Shown here: one piece after another, positions 6,916-15,264 of the stretch
How positions within the stretch are numbered: the stretch's first letter is position 1
Layout: every line of letters starts with the position of its first letter
From: Gammaproteobacteria bacterium
Lineage (GTDB): Bacteria > Pseudomonadota > Gammaproteobacteria > Arenicellales > Poriferihabitantaceae
Direction: 5' to 3'
NCBI GenBank assembly: GCA_009839585.1
Contig: VXPI01000364.1
Span: forward strand, 1 to 17,388
Length of the DNA: 17,388 nt
Translations under genes and position numbers: made by a program
The notes under the pieces: generated by a model
The model's input: only the letters and a program-made list of their open reading frames with translations
Told to the model about the DNA's origin: nothing
Database searches by the model: none

Positions 6916-7281
6916 TCACTCCTCTAGCCGCTTGTGCCAATCCACTTTCTCACTTTGTGCAATGGCATTTGCCTTTAAGATAAAGTCATCGAACGCTTGA
7001 CGTGTCGTAATGATAATTCCCGATTTGTCAACGATTCGTGGAACGATTCTCAACGAAGGTAGCGACTGTCCCACGACCAAGGATCTGTTCAGGTTTTGCC
7101 TGTGGTTATTATAGCCTTGGAAACCCAATCGCTTTTTAGCATGGAGCCACACGGAGAAAAGTGGCTCGGCTCCGGTATGGCTATGCAGAAACAATATTCT
7201 CATTTGAAGAGTTCTATCAAATGAAAACAAGCCACCAATAAAACCTACTTCTTGCAACGACTGGATAACAGTACTCACCAC
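6916..7281 (-). CDS. Unknown protein, 5' half of an ORF interrupted by TGA
   Basis: These are 121 codons from GTG 7281 (or GTG 7278). There is no ribosome binding site, and a TAA nine codons upstream closes the frame. The gene follows the helicase-nuclease stop by 36 bp on the same strand. Visible sequence: GFIGGLFSFDRTLQMRILFL, then WLHAKKRLGFQGYNNHRQNL, then SLPSLRIVPRIVDKSGIIIT and a charged helical tail ending KVDWHKRLEE. It continues in frame past the TGA into the ORF at 6906-6454. I do not recognise the family. The poor start suggests that the N-terminus may also be lost, or that the gene was read from the upstream operon. Confidence 0.5.
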   Translation of the reverse strand: MVSTVIQSLQEVGFIGGLFSFDRTLQMRILFLHSHTGAEPLFSVWLHAKKRLGFQGYNNHRQNLNRSLVVGQSLPSLRIVPRIVDKSGIIITTRQAFDDFILKANAIAQSEKVDWHKRLEE

Positions 7282-7317
7282 AAAAAGGGGCGAGTAATGA
7301 AGATTTTAGTCAAACCT

Positions 7318-10300
7318 CTATTGTCGTATGGACCATTCACGCCAACCCTTGAGGAGCGGAAAATACAATCCAACCCGGATTGGTCGATTATCAAAAGATG
7401 ACATGATGTCCCCGTATTTCTCCAGTTGACTCTTGTATCGCTCAACCTGATCATCAAGAAACTCCTCGACCCCCCCGGATTCACGGCGCGAGGTCTTGTA
7501 ATCCACAATCCAGCGTATTCCATTTCCATCAACGAAGGTTCTGTCAATCACGATATTGACAAGATTATCTCGATAGAGTCCACTCAACGCAAATTCACAC
7601 TTTGCATCTTCGTGTTCGCTGCTGACAATCCATTGCCCGCGGGAGTCCTGCAAAGTATGGGTCAGGGCAGTACGAACCAGACCGACTGCTTCTTCCAGAT
7701 CTTCCCTGGCCACACCAACTGATCGCAGTGAATCCCGGAAATAATCCTGCCACATTTCAATTCGATCCGTATTCCAGTGCTCACCCCCTTCGGTTGCGAT
7801 CTGTTCCAGGCATCGGTGCACGATCGTACCCACTTGCTTTATGGTTTGCCCTGCCCACTTGAATTTTATCAACTTGAAATCTTCATCCCCTTCCCCATGA
7901 TCAAACAGGAAAGAGGGGGTCCATGCAACAGGGCTCGGCGGTTGTGGCAGACACCACTTCGCCGTCAGTCTCCTTATGCTTTTCAGGGATTCATCATCGG
8001 CTTGCTGCTCCTCTTGATCTGGTCCATCGGTTTCCGTGGCTGCGGCTAATCTGTCATAGTCGGAACGCACCTTTGGCCATAGCTTGGCAAGCATGGACCC
8101 TTTCGAAGGCTCTGCTCCCTTAAACGACATCATCAAGTGCATGTTCTTGCGGGCCCGGGTCAGTGCCACATACAGAAGGCGGCCTTCCTCATAGTCCCTC
8201 CTCTTTTTTTCGTAATTCTGTATGAACTCGTAAGTCCGGGATGTTGTCTCCTGATCTGAACTTTTGATTGGCGCCACCAGCAAGCCATCGGCCGTATCCG
8301 ACCACAAGAATAGTTGTTCCGCACTTCTCCCTCCTCCATTGCCAAGACCCGGCAAAATCACATGGTCAAACTCAAGTCCCTTGGCTTTGTGTATGGTCAT
8401 GACCTGCAATGTATTATCAGACCGGATATCCGCACCGGCATATAGCGCATCAATGCGCTCGAAAAACGCTTTTCGATCTCGTATATATCCGCCCTCATCC
8501 ATTTCATCAAGCACGCAGAAGAATGTCTCTGTATTCACCAGGTCATCCTTCTGTTTCAAGGTTGCCGGACCGCCCAGATTGATCCATGCACCTTCAATCC
8601 AGCGTCGCAGTGATATCCGACTCTCAAGATCAAATGCCTTTTTCAGGACCGATCGCACCCGCAAAAGTCGCTCCTGGCCGTCCTGACTCAATTTCTCAAC
8701 AAGAGGGTCATCACACATGCAGTGCCAGATTGTCTGGTACCGATTCTCGCCAGCCAACCGCAATAAGTCCTGAAGAGTCAACCCACACCACGGTGCACGC
8801 AGCAGTGCAAGCCATGCAACCCGGTCCGCTTCATGATGCAGCGCTCTTGTCAAGGCAATCAGATCCTGAATTATCGGATTAGCACCCAATTTCTCAAGAT
8901 CAACTGCTCGAAACAGGGTGTTTGACTGAATCAGAATCGGAATGATTTGCTTGAGGTGATTGCGGTTTCTGACCAATATTGCAATGGTGTCTTCGGGGTG
9001 AGACGATTTGGTCTTCCTGATCAGGCCAACAACCTGCTCTGCCTCATCCCCCGGCCCATTCACCGCCGCATGCAGCTTTGTGCCGTATTCCTCGGTATGC
9101 GGCTGAAAGGCAACTGCCTGGGTAAAACTGACCGCCCCCATATGACTGTCTGAATCCGCTGGGAATACTTCAGGAAATGTATCATTCACCCAGGTGACCA
9201 AACCCCTGTCGGAACGGAAATTCATGGTAATTTGTCTGGGCTGAACCAATATTTGGCCAAGGCGTTGTTCACCCCACGTCTTAAGAAACAAGCCGACCTC
9301 TGCGTCCCTGAATCGGTAAATCGACTGCATTGGGTCGCCCACCAGAAAAAGGCTATGCCCATCGGAATCTGTCCATCCGGCCGTCAGTTTTTCCAGCAAC
9401 CGTTGCTGGCCCTTGGAAATATCCTGATATTCATCAATCAAGACATGCTGAATACGATAATCCAGATAAAGCGCCAGATCAGTGGGGTCATCCTCTCCAC
9501 CGAGTGCATTTTGGGCAGCGGTCGAGATTTCTACAAAATCGACCTGATTTCTTTCCTGGAACAACAGACGCAACTCCCCATGGGATCTCCTCAACAATTC
9601 AGGCAAGACCTCAAGAACCGCCCATTCTTCTGAGGTATAGGATGGATCCGGCAGACCCTGAATTTGTTGAAAGCATTCCTGAAGTTTTTCATCTTCGGCG
9701 AATATGTCGAGAAGCGACTTAAACCGCAACTTGAATTCACGATTATCAGGACCTGCCGGAAATCCTTCCTTGACCGTAATCCTGCTCCGCCATGTTCCAT
9801 CATTGGTCAAACAGACTCTTGCGATTCCCCGCCAAAGGTCGATATCCCCGGAATTCGCTTCAAGCAGACCGTCAAGAAACTGGTTTGGCAGAATCACGCC
9901 AAGGTTGGATAGCGCATAATTCATGATCAAGCAGAATTCGCCCCCACTCTCCTTGGGAATCGCCATACGAGCTCTATCAAGTACTGATTCAATGTGGTTT
10001 TCGATATATGACTCAAGAGTTTCCCTGAGTTCTGTATTCGGTTCATCCTTGACCGATTGCATACCGCTAACATATTCCTGCCATTGGTCGCGCTTAGCCA
10101 GCATAATTGCAATCAAGTCCCGAATACGGGGCAGATTGTTATCGAGATGTCTCAATAAAACGGCAATCGATTCGCTTATGTGCCTATCCTCTGATTCAAC
10201 CTTTGACAAGGAGATATCTTCATCAAGAATCTTCAGTACCCGCTCAGCGGCCTCCTGATACAGTGGCCTTGCATCTTCAAGTATCTCAGGATGGCCGCCC

Positions 10301-10725
10301 AGCCTTGATAGCACCGGCATCTGTTTGACCAATCTTCCACAGAATGAATCAATGGTCTGGATTCTGGTTCGTGCGGGGTTGCTGGTCAGACGCCAGCCAA
10401 GCTCTTCACTACGCTTCAATACCTTACGGGCAATTTGCCAGCGCTCCTTTGCCCTTAAATCCTGATGTTCCTGGCCGTCTGGGTCTTGTTCCGCAAATGC
10501 AAGCGAATCCAGTATTCGCTCTCGCATCTCGGCTGCTGCTTTTCGGGTAAAGGTAATCGCAACAATCTCCTCGGGCTGGTTAACGACCAGCAGCAAACGA
10601 AGATACCGCCGAATCAGTAACTCAGTCTTGCCGGAACCTGCCGGTGCCTGCACAATAAAGGATTGTGCCGGATCCAGCACCTCCTGCCGGACATCTTTGT
10701 CTTCAATGACGACTGGAGTATTCAA
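7318..10725 (-). CDS. UvrD-like helicase with C-terminal RecB nuclease (AddA-like)
   Basis: This is an SF1A helicase joined to a PD-(D/E)XK nuclease, the AddA/RecB-type subunit for processing double-strand DNA ends. With the start at TTG 10725 it has 1135 residues. Motifs in order: Walker A APAGSGKT at 27-34, Ia ITFTRKAAAEM at 57-67, Walker B region LIDEYQDIS near 430, motif III LVGDPMQSIYRFRDAE, motif V MTIHKAKGLEFDH near 775, and motif VI YVALTRARKNMH near 851. The nuclease domain has GTIVHRCLE (~964), VIDR, WIVDYKTS (~1073) and QVERYKSQLEKYG (QxxxY), so it should be active. TTG 10725 overlaps the stop of the AddB-like gene (TTGA), has GGGGG five bases upstream, and gives a normal-length N-terminus. 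A TTG at 10764 (AGGG six bases upstream) would add 13 residues. It forms a two-subunit enzyme with the next gene. Confidence 0.95.
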   Translation of the reverse strand: MNTPVVIEDKDVRQEVLDPAQSFIVQAPAGSGKTELLIRRYLRLLLVVNQPEEIVAITFTRKAAAEMRERILDSLAFAEQDPDGQEHQDLRAKERWQIARKVLKRSEELGWRLTSNPARTRIQTIDSFCGRLVKQMPVLSRLGGHPEILEDARPLYQEAAERVLKILDEDISLSKVESEDRHISESIAVLLRHLDNNLPRIRDLIAIMLAKRDQWQEYVSGMQSVKDEPNTELRETLESYIENHIESVLDRARMAIPKESGGEFCLIMNYALSNLGVILPNQFLDGLLEANSGDIDLWRGIARVCLTNDGTWRSRITVKEGFPAGPDNREFKLRFKSLLDIFAEDEKLQECFQQIQGLPDPSYTSEEWAVLEVLPELLRRSHGELRLLFQERNQVDFVEISTAAQNALGGEDDPTDLALYLDYRIQHVLIDEYQDISKGQQRLLEKLTAGWTDSDGHSLFLVGDPMQSIYRFRDAEVGLFLKTWGEQRLGQILVQPRQITMNFRSDRGLVTWVNDTFPEVFPADSDSHMGAVSFTQAVAFQPHTEEYGTKLHAAVNGPGDEAEQVVGLIRKTKSSHPEDTIAILVRNRNHLKQIIPILIQSNTLFRAVDLEKLGANPIIQDLIALTRALHHEADRVAWLALLRAPWCGLTLQDLLRLAGENRYQTIWHCMCDDPLVEKLSQDGQERLLRVRSVLKKAFDLESRISLRRWIEGAWINLGGPATLKQKDDLVNTETFFCVLDEMDEGGYIRDRKAFFERIDALYAGADIRSDNTLQVMTIHKAKGLEFDHVILPGLGNGGGRSAEQLFLWSDTADGLLVAPIKSSDQETTSRTYEFIQNYEKKRRDYEEGRLLYVALTRARKNMHLMMSFKGAEPSKGSMLAKLWPKVRSDYDRLAAATETDGPDQEEQQADDESLKSIRRLTAKWCLPQPPSPVAWTPSFLFDHGEGDEDFKLIKFKWAGQTIKQVGTIVHRCLEQIATEGGEHWNTDRIEMWQDYFRDSLRSVGVAREDLEEAVGLVRTALTHTLQDSRGQWIVSSEHEDAKCEFALSGLYRDNLVNIVIDRTFVDGNGIRWIVDYKTSRRESGGVEEFLDDQVERYKSQLEKYGDIMSSFDNRPIRVGLYFPLLKGWREWSIRQ

Positions 10726-13424
10726 GATTGCCCCCGATTTTTCCTGATTTCGCCAATTCGGCAAAATGGGCCCTGGTCACAATATTGACAGACATAGCTA
10801 TCCATCGGTTTGACTGGAGCGTACCCCTTGCGAAACTCAATCGCCAATGATTCGATATCACTTCGCCATTGGCCCAGCAAATCATCCCAGGTCCCGTCTT
10901 CTGCATAATCGTCAAATAAAAATTTTTTTCTGATTGTCAAATCGTCTTCGAATTTCTTGACCGGGTCTCTAATTGAACTGCCAGAATTGAAGACATCTTG
11001 CCGAGACGCCAGCCCCCGGTAACCAAAATCATCGCCTTGTTTCATAATTGCAAGAACGACTACTGCAATATTTCCGGGCAGGGTTACTGCATACAGCGGC
11101 AATTGCGGGTTCTTGGGTCTTTCGGGAACCCAATCACCAATAGATTGCACTCCCGTTTTGTAATCAATGATCACTAAAGAACCGTCATCCAATTCGTCGA
11201 TCCGGTCAACCCGACCGCGAAAATTGACACCCTCCAATGACTCCTCAACCAGAAATTCCCGATCACGCACCCGAAATGGCTTGCGAGCTTTTTCAATTTC
11301 AATCCAACTGGTCATGACCGCTTTCAGGCGTGTGGCTTCAATTTTGCTGAATTGCGGCGTGAACACGCTCGGCAGGGTTTTCTGGCTTTCCTGAATCTCC
11401 TGATCAACGAGCGATGTGATTAATTCGCCATGCTGTTCGGGGGTGCGCTTGATGAGTTCTTGCTGGGATTTGACATCCTCCCAGAATAACTGCATCAAGC
11501 GATGCAAAATCGACCCTCGCTGCATGGGGCTCAAGCCAATATCCGGCTCTTCAAGCCCGCGTGAATAGAGGCGGTGTTTTGCAAATGAACGGAATGGGCA
11601 TTGCGACTGATCAGTAAAAATACTGGTTCCTCCCGAATGGTTTTCGACCAATGGTGCCTCGAAGTCAGCAATCTCTTCTGTCTCACCGGACTCAAAAACC
11701 ACCTGCTGGAATGCGATCGTCTCTGGGAGACTGTTCTTGATATCACACCGTTCCTGCCTAGGGAGTAACGGACTGCCCAGTAACGGGCGATCCCCGTCAA
11801 AGCAGGAATAACTGAATACCACATTATGGCTTGAGCGTATTATTTTCTGCTGAAGTCGCTCTGTCCAGTCAAGGAAAAGCCGTGTATCGGCATGTAGAAC
11901 GCCAAATCTGGACTGTAGCCTTATTGGTACGAATGGATTGGGAACAACCGGCCGTGGCCATGTGTTTTCATTCATGCCCAGCATCCAGACATGATCGAAT
12001 TGCATTGCTGCAGCACCTTGCGGATCCATGACCTCAATGGGAGACTCCGGCGTGTGATGCTGAAAACCCTGATCACCAGCCTCACGACGCAATATCGAAA
12101 ACGCCTCGAAACGTTTCACCCTGGATCTGACGACATGAACCGAAGCCAGCTTCTCCAGGACTGAACTCCATGCTTCGTTCTGCTGCTGCTCATCGCTGTT
12201 GAGTTGCCGCTCGCCCGGCCATCCCATTTTCTCCAGCATTTCGGCAAAATGATCAGACCAGCTTGAAGGCGTATCGCTTACTGGCAATGTTTTCTGGTAT
12301 TCAAAAAGATTGCTCAAGGATCGAACAAACAGTTTCGGGGAATCTCCTTTCTTGCCCATTTGAACAACATGGTACTTGATCTCCCTCAGGGAGTAGATTT
12401 GCTGATTCTTGCTGCGTAATATTTCATCCAGAAGAGCCCGGCTTGCGTGCTCTTCTCCCCTGATAAATGGCGTGCGCAGTAGATTGCTGATTTCAGACAG
12501 GGTTAGAGCATGCGGCTTGAGAGCCAGTAAATCGAAAGCTACCGCAATCATCGGGTACTCCAATAGTGATCGACCAAGCGTTATGCTAAATGGCAGAGGC
12601 GTATGTTCATGTTCATAACTGAGATTGCCGGGAGATAGCACCTCTTCGAAGGTATGTACGATTTGCTGGCGATGATCACGCAAGCCCGGGGCCAGAATGC
12701 CAATTTTTGCCTGGGGATTTTCCTGTATTTTCTGTTTTGCCCATTGAGCGGCAAAACGAATCTCCTCGCTGATGTCATTACATTGAGTAACCTGCATCTC
12801 GGCAACCGGACCTTCAGGTTCCTGAAAATGAACCACCTCGACTCCGACTGCCTTGATCTTGGAGATAAATTCTTCCTGCTGGGGGGTTAATACATCAAAG
12901 CCTACCAGCACGATACCGGAATTTGCCAGTTCCAGTTCCCTGACCAGGTCATTCCCGATGCGTTCGGGAATACTGGATGCATCAATCCAGTTTTCCCGTT
13001 GGCACCGATCCTTGAATACCTGAGACCAGGTTCGAAATTTCAGATGATCCTCCCCAAGCCCTTCCGAGTCGTCAAACTCGGGGATTCGGTATTCCTTCAT
13101 GATTTGCCAGGCGGATTGCGCCTGTCCCGCTATCGAGGGAATATGCCACAGGAAACTCGTATCCACCTGTGCTTCAATGACCTCCTGCCAGAGCAGAACC
13201 TCCTGCGTTGGATTCAGCAACAGTTCAAGGCCTTTATGCCGGATCCGAAGGTCGCTCCAACAGCGTCGAACCCATGACATCCATGGCAGGATATCGGGAG
13301 TTTCCCAACTCTTCAGGCCATTCTGCAGTTGTTGCTGTGCGTATTGATGCTTGAGAAATTGCGCCAGGCGAATGTTGGCACAAATTATGGAATAGTCTTT
13401 GCCGATATAACGGTCAATGTTCAC
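10722..13424 (-). CDS. AddB-like PD-(D/E)XK nuclease ('probable DNA repair protein')
   Basis: The product has 900 residues, the usual size of the TIGR03623 'probable DNA repair protein' family. The N-terminal region (ANIRLAQFLKHQYAQQQL) is the helicase-like AddB fold without a Walker A motif. The C-terminal third is a RecB-type nuclease: GSILHRLMQLFWED, FRGRVDRIDELDDGSLVIID running into DYKTG near 752-756, and QLPLY (QxxxY). Four cysteines, one in SQCPF (~608) and three in CQYCDQGPFC (~879, 882, 888), match the iron-sulfur staple of AddB nucleases. The start is GTG 13424 with a strong GGGAGG site six bases upstream. Its stop (TGA 10724-10722) overlaps the start of the AddA-like gene, giving tight coupling and stoichiometric subunits. 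Role: end resection for recombination repair and degradation of foreign linear DNA, inferred from the family. Confidence 0.95.
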   Translation of the reverse strand: MNIDRYIGKDYSIICANIRLAQFLKHQYAQQQLQNGLKSWETPDILPWMSWVRRCWSDLRIRHKGLELLLNPTQEVLLWQEVIEAQVDTSFLWHIPSIAGQAQSAWQIMKEYRIPEFDDSEGLGEDHLKFRTWSQVFKDRCQRENWIDASSIPERIGNDLVRELELANSGIVLVGFDVLTPQQEEFISKIKAVGVEVVHFQEPEGPVAEMQVTQCNDISEEIRFAAQWAKQKIQENPQAKIGILAPGLRDHRQQIVHTFEEVLSPGNLSYEHEHTPLPFSITLGRSLLEYPMIAVAFDLLALKPHALTLSEISNLLRTPFIRGEEHASRALLDEILRSKNQQIYSLREIKYHVVQMGKKGDSPKLFVRSLSNLFEYQKTLPVSDTPSSWSDHFAEMLEKMGWPGERQLNSDEQQQNEAWSSVLEKLASVHVVRSRVKRFEAFSILRREAGDQGFQHHTPESPIEVMDPQGAAAMQFDHVWMLGMNENTWPRPVVPNPFVPIRLQSRFGVLHADTRLFLDWTERLQQKIIRSSHNVVFSYSCFDGDRPLLGSPLLPRQERCDIKNSLPETIAFQQVVFESGETEEIADFEAPLVENHSGGTSIFTDQSQCPFRSFAKHRLYSRGLEEPDIGLSPMQRGSILHRLMQLFWEDVKSQQELIKRTPEQHGELITSLVDQEIQESQKTLPSVFTPQFSKIEATRLKAVMTSWIEIEKARKPFRVRDREFLVEESLEGVNFRGRVDRIDELDDGSLVIIDYKTGVQSIGDWVPERPKNPQLPLYAVTLPGNIAVVVLAIMKQGDDFGYRGLASRQDVFNSGSSIRDPVKKFEDDLTIRKKFLFDDYAEDGTWDDLLGQWRSDIESLAIEFRKGYAPVKPMDSYVCQYCDQGPFCRIGEIRKNRGQS

Positions 13425-13531
13425 AGACTACCTCCCGCAATCCGAGGGGCATCACGAAAACAGCTGAGGTCCTGGAGCTTGTTTTCGAATGTGAATTCGA
13501 GTGAAGCATCCCTTATCCAGTCGCCAAGCAT
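13421..13531 (-). CDS. Possible 36-residue ORF before the AddB-like gene
   Basis: An ATG at 13531 opens 36 codons (MLGDWIRDASLEF...) whose TGA overlaps the GTG start of the AddB-like gene as GTGA. The overlap is the only support. The ribosome binding site is weak (CCAGG), the frame extends upstream without a start, and I recognise nothing. It could be a leader peptide, the tail of a decayed gene, or chance. Confidence 0.15.
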   Translation of the reverse strand: MLGDWIRDASLEFTFENKLQDLSCFRDAPRIAGGSL

Positions 13532-13647
13532 AGCCTGGCAAACCAGACTTCGTAATATTAAGCAAGCCCATTTCAGGGAGTAAACTGTCTTCCCGATTGG
13601 TGATCGAAAGATTGTCTATACCGTTGAGGGCAGACTTGCAAGAATCA
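13425..13647. other. Spacer between grxD and the AddB-like gene
   Basis: This 223-bp gap is long for an otherwise compact strand. No terminator or clear promoter is visible. A frame running from the end of grxD (about 13660-13450, minus) stays open for ~65 codons without a good start, so a small decayed gene may lie here. The right-hand gene therefore may or may not be transcribed with grxD. Confidence 0.35.
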
Positions 13648-13986
13648 TCATTCAGCCGATTCGGGCCCTGACTCTCCTTCGCCCGACTTCAGCAACTTCT
13701 CAAGCTCGCCGTTTTCGTACATTTCCATCATGATGTCGCATCCGCCGATAAACTCTCCTCGAATGTAAAGCTGCGGAACGGTCGGCCAATTCGAATATTG
13801 CTTGATTCCCTCACGTACCGCATCATCAGCAAGCACGTTGACCGAGGCATAACGGGCTCCGCACGCCTCGAGAATCTGGGCAGTACGTCCAGAAAAACCG
13901 CATTGTGGGAACTCCGGCGTTCCCTTCATGAAGAGAATGATTTCGTTGCTCTCAATGACTTCCTTCAGTTGCTCCTGAATAGACAT
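13648..13986 (-). CDS. grxD: Grx4-family monothiol glutaredoxin
   Basis: This cytosolic monothiol glutaredoxin binds a glutathione-ligated [2Fe-2S] cluster and passes it on, often with BolA-family partners. It has 112 residues, the normal length. The CGFS active site is in PQCGFSGRT, preceded by the typical ILFMKGTPEFP and followed by the glutathione-binding WPTVPQLYIRGEFIGGCDI. The C-terminus is acidic and Glu/Ser-rich. The start is ATG 13986 with a perfect AAGGAG six bases upstream; an in-frame ATG at 14034 would add 16 non-conserved residues and overlap ibaG. It follows ibaG by 37 bp, so the two Fe-S partners are co-transcribed. Confidence 0.97.
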   Translation of the reverse strand: MSIQEQLKEVIESNEIILFMKGTPEFPQCGFSGRTAQILEACGARYASVNVLADDAVREGIKQYSNWPTVPQLYIRGEFIGGCDIMMEMYENGELEKLLKSGEGESGPESAE

Positions 13987-14023
13987 GTCTAACTCCTTAA
14001 AAAATAAACTCCGAGGATTTTTA

Positions 14024-14251
14024 TTATATCTCATCCGGTGTCATGGTTTTCATGGACAGCGCATGAATGTCTTCCCGCATCTTTTCCCCCAGAACCTTGT
14101 AGACCATCTGATGTCGCTGTACCAGCGATTTGCCGGCAAAGCCCCGGTAAACAATGCGCGCTTCGAAATGCCGGCCATCGCCATCGGCTGAAACTTCACA
14201 GCCTTCAAGCCCGGCACGTATCCACTTCTCGATATCCTCGGGTGTAACCAT
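14024..14251 (-). CDS. ibaG: BolA-family protein IbaG
   Basis: This is a small BolA-fold protein (75 residues from this start) that forms [2Fe-2S] heterocomplexes with CGFS glutaredoxins. Recognisable parts: TPEDIEKWIRAGLEGCEVSA, then DGDGRHFEARIV with the conserved histidine, and SLVQRHQMVYKVLGEKMRED running into IHALSMKTMTPDE. The key residue pattern FxGKSxVQRHQxVY is intact. The start is set at ATG 14251, preceded by GAGGA ten bases upstream and matching the usual short N-terminus. ATG 14278 (nine more residues) and TTG 14284 are alternatives with weaker sites. In E. coli the gene also follows mlaB, but there it is followed by murA, whereas here grxD follows. Confidence 0.95.
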   Translation of the reverse strand: MVTPEDIEKWIRAGLEGCEVSADGDGRHFEARIVYRGFAGKSLVQRHQMVYKVLGEKMREDIHALSMKTMTPDEI

Positions 14252-14296
14252 GTTTGTCAATTCCTCATCGTTTTCCATGCTCAAATGTGAATGGTC

Positions 14297-14578
14297 TCAG
14301 GCAGCAAATATTGTCTCCAGCCCAACCAGTCTTGCTATGTCAAGCAATCGCTCCGGGCAATTTTCAAATCCTGCAAATCCGGGAGTTCCGGCCAGCCTGG
14401 CGTGCCAGTAAACCAGTAGCGCAAGTCCGGAGCTGTCAACATTCTCAATCCCGGAAAGATCAATGATCCGGATCGGTTCTGCAAAATCCGCATGTAGCCG
14501 GAACAGCCCGGGAACAGTATGAATACTGAGTTCACCCTGCAAACCGATTCGGCCACCGTTGATGTCAATGTTGCTCAT
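14297..14578 (-). CDS. mlaB: STAS-domain protein MlaB of the Mla lipid transporter
   Basis: The product has 93 residues with a single STAS domain. MlaB binds the MlaF ATPase on the cytoplasmic side and stabilises the MlaFEDB complex. The core IIDLSGIENVDSSGLALLVY (residues ~38-57) includes the conserved DSSG turn with the serine/threonine position typical of STAS proteins. The helix after it (WHARLAGTPGF) and ERLLDIARLVGLETIF close the fold. ATG 14578 overlaps the mlaC stop as ATGA, so translation is coupled. Confidence 0.95.
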   Translation of the reverse strand: MSNIDINGGRIGLQGELSIHTVPGLFRLHADFAEPIRIIDLSGIENVDSSGLALLVYWHARLAGTPGFAGFENCPERLLDIARLVGLETIFAA

Positions 14579-15264
14579 GAAGGCAGGAATCGATCATTAC
14601 TTTCGCGCAGGGAATCAATGGTTCCTGAAAGTCCTTTTTCAAGAATCGAGGATTGAAATACCCCACGATAATTGATCACCATATTGAGTCCGGCTACCGA
14701 CAGGTTGTAAATCTTCCATGCTCCGTCATTGCCCGTCCGGATCATGAAATAATCCACCGGGACCGGCGCTGAGCCATTACCCAATACCAGCTCGGTTCGC
14801 ACCGTGGCCAGTAAACTCTGTTTTTTCTTCTTGATTTCTGCATCGAGGATCCTGACATACTGCTCACCGTTGTATTTGAATAGCGCCGAACTGTACGTTG
14901 CAATCATCAGGCGCTTGAACTCAACAGAGAATGCATCACGTTGCTGTTGACTGGCTTTTTTCCAATGCTTGGCCAAAACCAGTCTGGCAATCCGGTCAAA
15001 GTCAAATAGGGGTACTACGGTCCGATCAAGGAGTGAAAGCAACGCAGGAGGATCTTCTGCTAGTCGGCCCCTGCTTTCGGAAAATTCCTTGAGGGCAGAA
15101 TGAATCGTCCGATCAAGCACGGCGGCTGGGTCATCTTCGCCATAACTGAATGTGAAACTTGTGGCAAGTACGGTACAGAGGACTAATCCGGCCATCACCT
15201 GCCATATCCACTCCCCGCGGCCATGCCTTGCAGAGTCCGGAAACAAGTACTTTTGCCTAGTCAT
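14575..15264 (-). CDS. mlaC: MlaC periplasmic phospholipid carrier
   Basis: MlaC shuttles phospholipid between the outer-membrane MlaA-porin complex and inner-membrane MlaFEDB. The product has 229 residues. After a basic stretch of ~20 residues comes a hydrophobic segment (VMAGLVLCTVLATSFTFSYG, ~22-42), a signal peptide with an unusually long n-region. Mature-domain hallmarks: VVPLFDFDRIARLVLAKHWK, FKRLMIATYSSALFKYNGEQ, then the ABC_Ttg2D-type DYFMIR...WKIYNLSVAGLNMVINYRGV segment, ending RESNDRFLPS. The start is taken at ATG 15264, which overlaps the mlaD stop by eight bases (ATGACTAG) with AGGA just upstream. In-frame ATGs at 15276 and 15291 lie inside mlaD. Confidence 0.96.
   Translation of the reverse strand: MTRQKYLFPDSARHGRGEWIWQVMAGLVLCTVLATSFTFSYGEDDPAAVLDRTIHSALKEFSESRGRLAEDPPALLSLLDRTVVPLFDFDRIARLVLAKHWKKASQQQRDAFSVEFKRLMIATYSSALFKYNGEQYVRILDAEIKKKKQSLLATVRTELVLGNGSAPVPVDYFMIRTGNDGAWKIYNLSVAGLNMVINYRGVFQSSILEKGLSGTIDSLRESNDRFLPS

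Noticed and set aside
13987..14034. Upstream ATG (14034) as the grxD start
   Set aside because: It overlaps ibaG and adds 16 unconserved residues, while ATG 13986 has a perfect AAGGAG site.
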